Positions 10,110-23,800 of a stretch of DNA of 64,000 bases are shown one piece after another (the first letter of the stretch is position 1; each line of letters starts with the position of its first letter). A model generated the notes under the pieces. The model was not told the DNA's origin. It saw only the letters and a program-made list of their open reading frames with translations, and searched no databases. The position numbers were made by a program, and so were the translations under genes. Source of the DNA: Isoperla grammatica (Eukaryota; Arthropoda; Insecta; Plecoptera; Perlodidae); assembly GCA_945910005.1 (NCBI GenBank), contig CAMDTW010000258.1, positions 124,001 through 188,000 on the forward strand, read 5' to 3'.

Positions 10110-13100
10110 GTTTTTTCGTCGTTTTTGGTTAAAATATGCATAAAATATAGAAATTGGCTGATTTTAGTCTATCTACCACAAACTTCCAGTTTTTAGAGGA
10201 ATCTTGCATACGGCTCGGATTCCTAAGGGTTTCAACCAAATTGCACAAATCGTTGTTTAAGAGCGTTTCAGGCTCCAATAAGCACAATTTGTCCATTTCG
10301 TCACTTTTCGATAACTTCTATAGAAGTTACACCCTCCGTCGAAAAATAAGAATTATCGGTTGCATTCTTCAAGAGTATAATGAAAATGCATAAATTGAGT
10401 TTTTTCGTCGTTTTTGGTTAAAATATGCATAAATAATAGAAATTGGCTGATTTCAGTCCATCTACCACAAACTTCCAGTTTTAAGAGGAATCTTGCATAC
10501 GGCCGGGATTCCTAAGGGTTTCAACCAAAGTTAACAAATCGTTGTTTTAGAGCGTTTCAAGCTCCAATAAGCACAATTTGTCCATTTAATCACATTTCGA
10601 TAACTACTTTAGAAGTTACACCAACCGTTGAAAAATAATAATGTTAGTGTGCATTCTGAAAGAGTATTATGAAAATGCATAAATTGAGTTTTTTGGTCGT
10701 TTTTGGTTAAAATATGCATAAAATATAGAAATTGGCTGATTTTAGTCTATCTACCACAAACTTCCAGTTTTAAGAGGAATCTTGCATACGGCCGGGATTG
10801 CTAAGGGTTTCAACCAAAGTTGACAAATCGTTGTTTTAGAGCGTTTGAGGCTCCAATTAGCACAATTTGTCCATTTCGTCTTATTTCGATAAATTCTATA
10901 GAAGTTACACCCTCCGTTGAAAAATAAGAATTAAAGGCTGCATTCTTCAAGAGTATAATGAAAATGCATAAATTGAGTTTTTTCGTCGTTTTTGGTTAAA
11001 ATATGCATAAAATATAGAAATTGGCTGATTTTAGTCTATCTACCACAAACTTCCAGTTTTAAGAGGAATCTTACATACGGCTGGGATTCCTAAGGGTTTC
11101 AACCAAAGTTGACAAATCGTTGTTTTAGAGCGTTTCAGGCTCCAATAAGCACAATTTGTCCATTTCGTCACATTTCGATAACTTCTATAGAAGTTACACC
11201 CTCCGTTGAAAAATAAGAATTATAGGCTGCATTCTTCAAGAGTATAATGAAAATGCATAAATTGAGTTTTTTCGTCGTTTTTGGTTAAAATATGCATAAA
11301 ATATAGAAATTGGCTGATTTTAGTCTATCTACCACAAACTTCCAGTTTTAAGAGGAATCTTCCATACGGCTGGGATTCCTAAGGGTTTCAACCAAATTGC
11401 ACAAATCGTTGTTTTAGAGCGTTTCAGGCTCCAATAAGCACAATTTGTCCATTTCGTCACATTTCGATAACTTCTATAGAAGTTACACCCTCCGTCGAAA
11501 AATAAGAATTATAGGTTGCATTCTTCAAGAGTATAATGAAAATGCATAAATTGAGTTTTTTCGTCGTTTTTGGTTAAAATATGCATAAAAAATAGAAATT
11601 GGCTGATTTCAGTCTATCTACCACAAACTTCCAGTTTTAAGAGGAATCTTGCATACGCCCGGGATTCCTAAGGGTTTCAACCAAAGTTGACAAATCGTTG
11701 TTTTAGAGCGTTTCAGGCTCCAATAAGCACAATTTGTCCATTTCGTCACATTTCGATAACTTCTATAGAAGTTACACCCTCCGTTGAAAAATAAGAATTA
11801 TAGGCTGCATTCTTCAAGAGTATAATGAAAATGCATAAATAGAGTTTTTTCGTCGTTTTTGGTTAAAATATGCATAAAATATAGAAATTGGCTGATTTTA
11901 GTCTATCTACCACAAACTTCCAGTTTTAAGAGGAATCTTGCATACGGCTGGGATTCCTAAGGGTTTCAACCAAATTGCACAAATCGTTGTTTTAGAGCGT
12001 TTTAGGCTCCAATAAGCACAATTTGTCCATTTCGTCACATTTCGATAACTTCTATTGAAGTTACACCCTCCGTTGAAAAATAAGAATTATAGGCTGCATT
12101 CTTCAAGAGTATAATGAAAATGCATAAATTGAAGTGTTTCGTCGTTTTTGGTTAAAATATGCATAAAATATAGAAATTGGCTGATTTCAGTCTATCTACC
12201 ACAAACTTCCAGTTTTAAGAGGAATCTTGCATACGGCTGGGATTCCTAAGGGTTTCAACCAAAGTTGACAAATCGTTGTTTTAGAGCGTTTCAGGCTCCA
12301 ATAAGCACAATTTGTCCATTTCGTCACATTTCGATTACTTCTATAGAAATTACACCCTCCGTTGAAAAATAAGAATTATAGGCTGCATTCTTCAAGAGTA
12401 TAATGAAAATGCATAAATTGAGTTTTTTCGTCGTTTTTGGTTAAAATATGCATAAAATATAGAAATTAGCTGATTTTAGTCTATCTACCACAAACTTCCA
12501 GTTTTTAGAGGAATCTTGCATACGGCTGGGATTCCTAAGGGTTTCAACCAAATTGCACAAATCGTTGTTTAAGAGCGTTTCAGGCTCCGATAAGCACAAT
12601 TTGTCCATTTCGTCACATTTCGATAACTTCTATAGAAGTTACACCCTCCGTCGAAAAATAAGAATTATAGGTTGCATTCTTCAAGAGTATAATGAAAATG
12701 CATAAATTGAGTTTTTTCGTCGTTTTTGGTTAAAATATGCATAAAAAATAGAAATTGGCTGATTTCAGTCTATCTACCACAAACTTCCAGTTTTAAGAGG
12801 AATCTTGCATACGGCCGGGATTCCTAAGGGTTTCAACCAAAGTTGACAAATCGTTGTTTTAGAGCGTTTCAGGCTCCAATAAGCACAATTTGTCCATTTC
12901 GTCACATTTCGATAACTTCTATAGAAGTTACACACTCCGTTAAAAAAAAAAATTATAGGCTGCATTCTTCAAGAGTATAATATAAATGCATAAATTGAGT
13001 TTTTTCGTCGTTTTTGGTTAAAATATGCATAAAAAATAGAAATTGGCTGATTTCAGTCTATCTACCACAAACTTCCAGTTTTAAGAGGAATCTTGCATAC

Positions 13101-15308
13101 GACCGGGATTCCTAAGGGTTTAAACCAAAGTTAACAAATCGTTGTTTAAGAGCGTTTCAGGCTCCAATAAGCACAATGTGTCCTATTCGTCACATTTCCA
13201 TAACTTCTATAGAAGTTACACCCTCCGTCGAAAAATAAGAATTATAGGTTGCATTCTTCAAGAGTATAATGAAAATGCATAAATTGAGTTTTTTCGTCGT
13301 TTTTGGTTAAAATATGCATAAAAAATAGAAATTGCCTGATTTCAGTCTATCTACCACAAACTTCCAGTTTTAAGAGGAATCTTGCATACGGCCGGGATTC
13401 CTAAGGGTTTCAACCAAATTGCACAAATCGTTGTTTTAGAGCGTTTCAGGCTCCAATAAGCACAATTTGTCCATTTCGTCACATTTCGATAACTTCTATA
13501 GAAGTTACACCCTCCGTCGAAAAATAAGAATTATAGGTTGCATTCTTCAAGACTATAATGAAAATGCATAAATTTGAGTTTTTTCGTCGTTTTTGGTTTT
13601 ATATGCATAAAAAATAGAAATTGGCTGATTTCAGTCTATCTACCACAAACTTCCAGTTTTAAGAGGAATCTTGCATACGGCTGGGATTCCTAAGGGTTTC
13701 AACCAAATTGCACAAATCGTTGTTTTAGAGCGTTTTAGGCTCCAATAAGCAGAATTTGTCCATTTCGTCACATTACGATAACTTCTATAGAAGTTACACC
13801 CTCCGTCGAAAATAAGAATTATAGGTTGCATTCTTCAAGAGTATAATGAAAATGCATAAATTGAGTTTTTTCGTCGTTTTTGGTTAAAATATGCATAAAA
13901 AATAGAAATTGGCTGATTTCAGTCTATCTACCACAAACTTCCAGTTTTAAGAGGAATCTTGCATACGCCCGGGATTCCTAAGGGTTTCAACTAAATTGCA
14001 CAAATCGTTGTTGTAGAGCGTTTTAGGCTCCAATAAGCAAAATTTGTCCATTTCGTCACATTTCGATAACTTCTATTGAAGTTACACCCTCCGTCGAAAA
14101 ATAAGAATTATAGGTTGCATTCTTCAAGAGTATTATGAAAATGCATTAATTGAATTTTTTCGTCGTTTTTGGTTTTATATGCATAAAAAATAGAAATTGG
14201 CTGATTTCAGTCTATCTACCACAAACTTCCAGTTTTAAGAGGAATCTTGCATACGGCCGGGATTCCTAAGGGTTTCAACCAAAGTTAACAAATCGTTGTT
14301 TTAGAGCGTTTCAAGCTTCAATAAGCACAATTTGTCCATTTCGTCACATTTCGATAACTTCTATAGAAGTTACACCCTCCGTCGAAAAATAAGAATTATA
14401 TGTTGCATTCTTCAAGAGTATAATGAAAATGCATAAATTGAGTTTTTTCGTCGTTTTTGGTTAAAATATGCATAAAAAATAGAAATTGGCTGATTTCAGT
14501 CTATCTACCACAAACTTCCAGTTTTAACAGGAATCTTGCATACGGCCGGGATTCCTAAGGGTTTCAACCAAAGTTGACAAATCGTTGTTTTAGAGCGTTT
14601 CAGTCTCTAATAAGCACAATTTGTCCATTTCGTCACATTTCGATAACTTCTATAAAAGTTACACCCTCCGTTGAAAAATAAGAATTATAGGCTGCATTCT
14701 TCAAGAGTATAATGAAAATGCATAAATGTAGTTGTTTCGTCGTTTTTGGTTAAAATATGCATAAAATATAGAAATTGGCTGATTTCAGTCTATCTACCAC
14801 AAACTTCCAGTTTTAAGAGGAATCTTGCATACGGCTGGGATTCCTAAGGGTTTCAACCAAAGTTGACAAATCGTTGTTTTAGAGCGTTTCAGGCTCCAAT
14901 AAGCACAATTTGTCCATTTCGTTACATTTCCATAACTACTTTAGAAGTTACACCAACCGTTGAAAAATAATAATGTTAGTGTGCATTCTGAAAGAGTATT
15001 ATGAAAATGCATAAATTGAGTTTTTTGGTCGTTTTTGGTTAAAATATGCATAAAATATAGAAATTGGCTGATTTTAGTCTATCTACCACAAACTTCCAGT
15101 TTTAAGAGGAATCTTGCATACGGCCGGGATTCCTAAGGGTTTCAACCAAAGTTGACAAATCGTTGTTTTAGAGCGTTTCAGGCTCCAATAAGCACAATTT
15201 GTCCATTTCGTCACATTTCGATAACTTCTATAGAAGTTACACCCTCCTTTGAAAAATAAGAATTATATTTTGCATTCTTCAAGAGTATTATGAAAATGCA
15301 TAAATTAA

Positions 15309-15596
15309 GTATTTGGTCGTTTTTGGTTAAAATATGGATAAAATATAGAAATTGGCTGATTTAAGTCTATCTACCACAAACTTCGAGTTTTAAGAGGAAT
15401 CTTGCATACAGCTGGGATTCCCAAGTGTTTCAACCAAAGTTGACCAATCGTTGTTTTAGAGCGTTTCAGGCTCCAATAAGCACAATTTGTCCATTTCGTC
15501 ACATTTCGATTACTTCTATAGAAGTTACACCCTTCGTTGAAAAATAAGAATTATAGGCTGCATTCTTCAAGAGTATAATGAAAATGCATAAATTAA
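15309..15596 (+). repeat. Class C monomer 2
   Basis: This class C copy opens with a shortened GTATTTGGTCG leader, which makes it 288 bp. The following monomer (15597) has the same short leader, as expected if the boundary sequence was copied during a local exchange. Confidence 0.83.
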
Positions 15597-15885
15597 GTAT
15601 TTGGTCGTTTTTGGTTAAAATATGCATAAAATATAGAAATTGGCTGATTTTAGTCTATCTACCACAAACTTCCAGTTTTAAGAGGAATCTTGCATACGGC
15701 TGGGATTCCTAAGGGTTTCAAACCAAATTGCACAAATCGTTGTTTCAGAGCGTTTCAGGCTCCAATAAGCACAATTTGTCCATTTCGTCACATTTCGATA
15801 ACTTCTATAGAAGTTACACCCTCCGTCGAAAAATAATAATGTTAGTGTGCATTCTGAAACAGTATTATGAAAATGCATAAATTGA
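15597..15885 (+). repeat. A-to-B hybrid monomer
   Basis: The 5' part is class A, including the intact 18-bp palindrome and ACCCTCCGTCG. After GAAAAATAA the sequence becomes class B (TAATGTTAGTGTGC, CTGAAACAG). The switch falls within a tract that both classes share, as expected for homologous exchange or gene conversion. Confidence 0.85.
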
Positions 15886-16175
15886 GTTTTTTTTGGCGTT
15901 TTTGGTTTAAATATGCATAAAATATAGAAATTGGCTGATTTTAGTCTATCTACCACAAACTTCCAGTTTTAAGAGGAATCTTGCATACGGCTTGGATTCC
16001 TAAGGGTTTCAACCAAATTGGACAAATCGTTGTTTTAGAGCGTTTCAGGCTCCAATAAGCACAATTTGTCCATTTCGTCACATTTCGATAACTTCTTTAG
16101 AAGTTACACCCTCCGTTGAAAAATAAGAATTATATTTTGCATTCTTCAAGAGTATTATGAAAATGCATAAATTAA

Positions 16176-16464
16176 GTTTTTTGGTCGTTTTTGGTTAAAA
16201 TATGGATAAAATATAGAAATTGGCTGATTTCAGTCTATCTACCACAAACTTCGAGTTTTAAGAGGAATCTTGCATACAGCTGGGATTCCCAAGTGTTTCA
16301 ACCAAAGTTGACAAATCGTTGTTTTCGAGCGTTTCAGGCTCCAATAAGCACGATTTGTCCATTTCGTCACATTTCGATTACTTCTATAGAAGTTACACCA
16401 TCCGTTGAAAAATAAGAATTATAGGCTGCATTCTTCAAGAGTATAATGAAAATGCATAAATTGA
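16176..16464 (+). repeat. Class C monomer 3
   Basis: A full-length class C copy three monomers after the previous one. It has GTTTTCGAGCG and GCACGATTTG as private changes. Confidence 0.85.
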
Positions 16465-19400
16465 GTTTTTTCGTCGTTTTTGGTTAAAATATGCATAAAA
16501 AATAGAAATTGGCTGATTTCAGTCTATCTACCACAAACTTCCAGTTTTAAGAGGAATCTTGCATACGGCTGGGATTCCTAAGGGTTTCAACCAAAGTTGA
16601 CAAATCGTTGTTTTAGAGCGTTTCAGGCTCCAATAAGCACAATTTGTCCATTTCGTCACATTTCGATAACTTCTATAAAAGTTACACCCTCCGTCGAAAA
16701 ATAAGAATTATAGGTTGCATTCTTCAAGAGTATAATGAAACTGCATAAATTGAGTTTTTTCGTCGTTTTTGGTTAAAATATGCAAAAAAAAAATAGAAAT
16801 TGGCTGATTTCAGTCTATCTACCACAAACTTCCAGTTTTAAGAGGAATCTTGCATACGGCTGGGATTCCTAAGGGTTTGAACCAAATTGCACAAATCGTT
16901 GTTTTAGAGCGTTTCAGGCTCCAATAAGCACAATTTGTCCATTACGTCACATTTCGATAACTTCTATAGAAGTTACACCCTCCGTCGGAAAATAAGAATT
17001 ATAGGTTGCATTCTTCAAGAGTGTAATGAAAATGCATAAATTGAGTTTTTTCGTCGTTTTTGGTTAAAATATGCATAAAAAATAGAAATTGGCTGATTTC
17101 AGTCTATCTACCACAAACTTCCAGTTTTAAGAGGAATCTTGCATACGGCCGGGATTCCTAAGGGTTTCAACCAAAGTTGACAAATCGTTGTTTTAGAACG
17201 TTTCAGGCTCCAATAAGCACAATTTGTCCATTTCGTCACATTTCGATAACTTCTATAGAAGTTACACCCTAGGTTGAAAAATAAGAATTATAGGCTGCAT
17301 TCTTCAAGAGTATAATGAAAATGCATAAATTGAGTTTTTTCGTCGTTTTTGGTTAAAATATGCATAAAATATAGAAATTGGCTGTTTTTAGTCTATCTAC
17401 CACAAACTTCCAGTTTTAAGAGGAATCTTGCATACGGCTGGGATTCCTAAGGGTTTCAACCAAAGTTGACAAATCGTTGTTTTAGAGCGTTTCAGGCTCC
17501 AATAAGCACAATTTGTCCATTTCGTCACATTTCGATTACTTCTATAGAAGTTACACCCTCCGTTGAAAAATAAGAATTATAGGCTGCATTCTTCAAGAGT
17601 ATAATGAAAATGCATAAATTGAGTTTTTTCGTCGTTTTTGGTTAAAATATGCATAAAATATAGAAATTGGCTGATTTTAGTCTATCTACCACAAACTTCC
17701 AGTTTTTAGAGGAATCTTGCATACGGCTGGGATTCCTAAGGGTTTTAACCAAATTGCACAAATCGTTGTTTAAGAGCGTTTCAGGCTCCAATAAGCACAA
17801 TTTGTCCATTTCGTCACTTTTCGATAACTTCTATAGAAGTTACACCCTCCGTCGAAAAATAAGAATTATAGGTTGCATTCTTCAAGAGTATAATGAAAAT
17901 GCATAAATTGAGTTTTTTCGTCGTTTTTGGTTAAAATATGCATAAATAATAGAAATTGGCTGATTTCAGTCTATCTACCACAAACTTCCAGTTTTAAGAG
18001 GAATCTTGCATACTGCCGGGATTCCTAAGGGTTTCAACCAAAGTTAACAAATCGTTGTTTTAGAGCGTTTCAGGCTCCAATAAGCACAATTTGTCCATTT
18101 AATTACATTTCGATAATTACTTTAGAAGTTACACCAACCGTTGAAAAATAATAATGTTAGTGTGCATTCTGAAAGAGTATTATGAAAATGCATAAATTGA
18201 GTTTTTTGGTCGTTTTAGGTTAAAATATGCATAAAATATAGAAATTGGCTGATTTTAGTCTATCTACCACAAACTTCCAGTTTTAAGAGGAATCTTGCAT
18301 ACGGCCGGGATTGCTAAGGGTTTCAACCAAAGTTGACAAATCGTTGTTTTAGAGCGTTTGAGGCTCCAATTAGCACAATTTGTCCATTTCGTCACATTTC
18401 GATAACTTCTATAGAAGTTACACCCTCCGTTGAAAAATAAGAATTTAAGGCTGCATTCTTCAAGAGTATAATGAAAATGCATAAATTGAGTTTTTTCGTC
18501 GTTTTTGGTTAAAATATGCATAAAATATAGAAATTGGCTGATTTTAGTCTATCTACCACAAACTTCCAGTTTTAAGAGGAATCTTACATACGGCTGGGAT
18601 TCCTAAGGGTTTCAACCAAAGTTGACAAATCGTTGTTTTAGAGCGTTTCAGGCTCCAATAAGCACAATTTGTCCATTTCGTCACATTTCGATAACTTCTA
18701 TAGAAGTTACACCCTCCGTTGAAAAATAAGAATTATAGGCTGCATTCTTCAAGAGTATAATGAAAATGCATAAATTGAGTTTTTTCGTCGTTTTTGGTTA
18801 AAATATGCATAAAATATAGAAATTGGCTGATTTTAGTCTATCTACCACAAACTTCCAGTTTTAAGAGGAATCTTCCATACGGCTGGGATTCCTAAGGGTT
18901 TCAACCAAATTGCACAAATCGTTGTTTTAGAGCGTTTCAGGCTCCAATAAGCACAATTTGTCCATTATGTCACATTTTGATAACTTCTATAGAAGTTACA
19001 CCCTCCGTCGAAAAATAAGAATTATAGGTTGCATTCTTCAAGAGTATAATGAAAATGCATAAATTGAGTTTTTTCGTCGTTTTTGGTTAAAATATGCATA
19101 AAAAATAGAAATTGGCTGATTTCAGTCTATCTACCACAAACTTCCAGTTTTAAGAGGAATCTTGCATACGCCCGGGATTCCTAAGGGTTTCAACCAAAGT
19201 TGACAAATCGTTGTTTTAGAGCGTTTCAGGCTCCAATAAGCACAATTTGTCCATTTCGTCACATTTCGATAACTTCTATAGAAGTTACACCCTCCGATGA
19301 AAAATAAGAATTATAGGCTGCATTCTTCAAGAGTATAATGAAAATGCATAAATTGAGTTTTTTCGTCGTTTTTGGTTAAAATATGCATAAAATATAGAAA

Positions 19401-20802
19401 TTGGCTGATTTTAGTCTATCTACCACAAACTTCCAGTTTTAAGAGGAATCTTGCATACGGCTGGGATTCCTAAGGGTTTCAACCAAATTGCACAAATCGT
19501 TGTTTTAGAGCGTTTTAGGCTCCAATAAGCACAATTTGTCCATTTCGTCACATTTCGATAACGTCTATTGAAGTTACACCCTCCGTTGAAAAATAAGAAT
19601 TATAGGCTGCATTCTTCAAGAGTATAATGAAAATGCATAAATTGAAGTGTTTTGTCGTTTTTGGTTAAAATATGCATAAAATATAGAAATTGGCTGATTT
19701 CAGTCTATCTACCACAAACTTCCAGTTTTAAGAGGAATCTTGCATACGGCTGGGATTCCTAAGGGTTTCAACCAAAGTTGACAAATCGTTGTTTTAGAGC
19801 GTTTCAGGCTCCAATAAGCACAATTTGTCCATTTCGTCACATTTCGATTACTCCTATAGAAATTACACCCTCCGTTGAAAAATAAGAATTATAGGCTGCA
19901 TTCTTCAAGAGTATAATGAAAATGCATAAATTGAGTTTTTTCGTCGTTTTTGGTTAAAATATGCATAAAAAATAGAAATTGCCTGATTTCAGTCTATCTA
20001 CCACAAACTTCCAGTTTTAAGAGGAATCTTGCATACGGCCGGGATTCCTAAGGGTTTCAACCAAATTGCACAAATCGTTGTTTTAGAGCGTTTTAGGCTC
20101 CAATAAGCACAATTTGTCCATTTCGTCACATTTCGATAACTTCTATAGAAGTTACACCCTCCGTCGAAAAATAAGAATTATAGGTTGCATTCTTCAAGAC
20201 TATAATGAAAATGCATAAATTTGAGTTTTTTCGTCGTTTTTGGTTAAAATATGCATAAAAAATAGAAATTGGCTGATTTTAGTCTATCTACCACAAACTT
20301 CCAGTTTTAAGAGGAATCTTGCATACGGCTGGGATTCCTAAGGGTTTCAACCAAATTGCACAAATCGTTGTTTTAGAGCGTTTCAGGCTCCAATAAGCAG
20401 AATTTGTCCATTTCGTCACATTACGATAACTTCTATAGAAGTTACACCCTCCGTCGAAAAATAAGAATTATAGGTTGCATTCTTCAAGAGTATAATGAAA
20501 ATGCATAAATTGAGTTTTTTCGTCGTTTTTGGTTAAAATATGCATAAAAAATAGAAATTGGCTGATTTGAGTCTATCTACCACAAACTTCCAGTTTTAAG
20601 AGGAATCTTGCATACGCCCGGGATTCCTAAGGGTTTCAACCAAAGTTGACAAATCGTTGTTTTAGAGCGTTTCAGGCTCCAATAAGCACAATTTGTCCAT
20701 TTCGTCACATTTCGATAACTTCTATAGAAGTTACACCCTCCGTCGAAAAATAAGAATTATAGGTCGCATTCTTCAAGAGTATAATGAAAATGCATAAATT
20801 GA

Positions 20803-23800
20803 GTTTTTTCGTCGTTTTTGGTTTTATATGCATAAAAAATAGAAATTGGCTGATTTCAGTCTATCTACCACAAACTTCCAGTTTTAAGAGGAATCTTGCA
20901 TACGGCCGGGATTCCTAAGGGTTTCAACCAAAGTTAACAAATCGTTGTTTTAGAGCGTTTCAAGCTTCAATAAGCACAATTTGTCCATTTCGTCACATTT
21001 CGATAACTTCTATAGAAGTTACACCCTCCGTCGAAAAATAAGAATTATAGGTTGCATTCTTCAAGAGTATAATGAAAATGCATAAATTGAGTTTTTTCGT
21101 CGTTTTTGGTTAAAATATGCATAAAAAATAGAAATTGGCTGATTTCAGTCTATCTACCACAAACTTCCAGTTTTAACAGGAATCTTGCATACGGCCGGGA
21201 TTCCTAAGGGTTTCAACCAAAGTTGACAAATCGTTGTTTTAGAGCGTTTTAGTCTCTAATAAGCACAATTTGTCCATTTCGTCACATTTCGATAACTTCT
21301 ATAAAAGTTACACCCTCCGTTGAAAAATAAGAATTATAGGCTGCATTCTTCAAGAGTATAATGAAAATGCATAAATGTAGTTGTTTCGTCGTTTTTGGTT
21401 AAAATATGCATAAAATATAGAAATTGGCTGATTTCAGTCTATCTACCACAAACTTCCAGTTTTAAGAGGAATCTTGCATACAGCTGGGATTCCTAAGGGT
21501 TTCAACCAAAGTTGACAAATCGTTGTTTTAGAGCGTTTCAGGCTCCAATAAGAACAATTTGTCCATTTCGTTACATTTCCATAACTACTTTAGAAGTTAC
21601 ACCAACCGTTGAAAAATAATAATGTTAGTGTGCATTCTGAAAGAGTATTATGAAAATGCATAAATTGAGTTTTTTGGTCGTTTTTGTTTAAAATATGCAT
21701 AAAATATAGAAATTGGCTGATTTTAGTCTATCTACCACAAACTTCCAGTTTTAAGAGGAATCTTGCATACGGCCGGGATTCCTAAGGGTTTCAACCAAAG
21801 TTGACAAATCGTTGTTTTAGAGCGTTTCAGGCTCCAATAAGCACAATTTGTCCATTTCGTCACATTTCGATAACTTCTATAGAAGTTACACCCTCCGTTG
21901 AAAAATAAGAATTATAGGCTGCATTCTTCAAGAGTATAATGAAAATGCATAAATTGAGGTTTTTCGTCGTTTTTGGTTAAAATATGCATAAAATACAGAA
22001 ATTGGCTGATTTTAGTCTATCTACCACAAACTTCCAGTTTTAAGAGGAATCTTGCATACGGCTGGGATTCCTAAGGGTTTCAACCAAAGTTGACAAATCG
22101 TTGTTTTAGAGCGTTTCAGGCTCCAATAAGCACAATTTGTCCATTTCGTCACATTTCGATTACTTCTATAGAAGTTACACCCTCCGTTGAAAAATAAGAA
22201 TTATAGGCTGCATTCTTCAAGAGTATAATGAAAATGCATAAATTGAGTTTTTTCGTCGTTTTTGGTTAAAATATGCATAAAATATAGAAATTGGCTGATT
22301 TTAGTCTATCTACCACAAACTTCCAGTTTTAAGAGGAATCTTGCATACGGCTGGGATTCCTAAGGGTTTCAACCAAATTGCACAAATCGTTGTTTTAGAG
22401 CGTTTCAGGCTCCAATAAGCACAATTTGTCCATTTCGTCACATTTCGATAACTTCGATAGAAGTTACACCCTCCGTCGAAAAATAAGAATTATAGGTTGC
22501 ATTCTTCAAGACTATAATGAAAATGCATGAATTGAGTTTTTTCGTCGTTTTTGGTTAAAATATGCGGAAAAAATAGAAATTGGCTGATTTCAGTCTATCT
22601 ACCACAAACTTCCAGTTTTAAGAGGAATCTTGCATACGGCCGGGATTCCTAAGGGTTTCAACCAAAGTTGACAAATCGTTGTTTTAGAGCGTTTCAGGCT
22701 CCAAGAAGCACCATTTGTCCATTTTGTCACATTTTGATAACTTCTATAGAAGTTACACCCTCCGTCGAAAAATAAAAATTATAGGTTGCATTCTTCAAGA
22801 GTATAATGAAAATGCATAAATTGAGTTTTTTCGTCGTTTTTGGTTAAAATATGCATAAAAAATAGAAATTGGCTGATTTCAGTCTATCTACCACAAACTT
22901 CCAGTTTTAAGAGGAATCTTGCATACGGCCGGGATTCCTAAGGGTTTCAACCAAAGTTGACAAATCGTTGTTTTAGAGCGTTTCAGGCTCCAATAAGCAC
23001 AATTTGTCCATTTCGTCACATTTCGATAACTTCTATAGAAGTTACACCCTAGGTTGAAAAATAAGAATTATAGGCTGCATTCTTCAAGAGTATAATGAAA
23101 ATGCATAAATTGAGTTTTTTCGTCGTTTTTGGTTAAAATATGCATAAAATATAGAAATTGGCTGATTTTAGTCTATCTACCACAAACTTCCAGTTTTAAG
23201 AGGAATCTTGCATACGGCTGGGATTCCTAAGGGTTTCAACCAAAGTTGACAAATCGTTGTTTTAGAGCGTTTCAAGCTCCAATAAGCACAATTTGCCATT
23301 TCGTCACATTTCGATAACTTCTATAGAAGTTACACCCTCCGTCGAAAAATAAGAATTATAGGTTGCATTCTTCAAGAGTATAATGAAAATGCATAAATTG
23401 AGTTTTTTCGTCGTTTTTGGTTAAAATATGCATAAAAAATAGAAATTGGCTGATTTCAGTCTATCTACCACAAACTTCCAGTTTTAAGAGGAATCTTGCA
23501 TACGGCTGGGATTCCTAAGGGTTTCAACCCAAGTTGACAAATCGTTGTTTTAGAGCGTTTCAGGCTCCAATAAGCACAATTTGTCCATTTCGTCACCTTT
23601 CGATAACTACTTTAGAAGTTACACCAACCGTTGAAAAATAATAATGTTAGTGTGCATTCTGAAACAGTATTATGAAAATGCATAAATTGATTTTTTTTGG
23701 CGTTTTTGGTTTAAATATGCAAAAAAATATAGAAATTGGCTGATTTTAGTCTATCTACCACAAACTTCCAGTTTTAAGAGGAATCTTGCATACGGCTTGG

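Larger units (their letters stand above)
6647..14153 (+). repeat. Zone I HOR unit 2 (26 monomers)
   Basis: This 7507-bp unit opens like unit 1 with GGTTTTATATGC and CAGTCTCTAATAAG. Compared with unit 1 it has gained monomers: the B spacing is 7-4-15 in place of 4-4-15. It carries GCATGAATTG with ATATGCGGAAAAA (about 8369-8412) and CCCTAGGTTG near 8890, and it contains one class C monomer. A second GGTTTTATATGC near 13596, two monomers before the next unit, suggests a local partial duplication. Confidence 0.85.
14154..20802 (+). repeat. Zone I HOR unit 3 (23 monomers)
   Basis: This 6649-bp unit opens with GGTTTTATATGC and has CAGTCTCTAATAAG near 14601. It differs from unit 2 inside: two class C monomers come early (15309 and 16176), an A/B hybrid sits between them, and CCCTAGGTTG is near 17268. 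The distal part tracks unit 2, for example TTACATACGG at 11071 and 18584. Confidence 0.83.
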
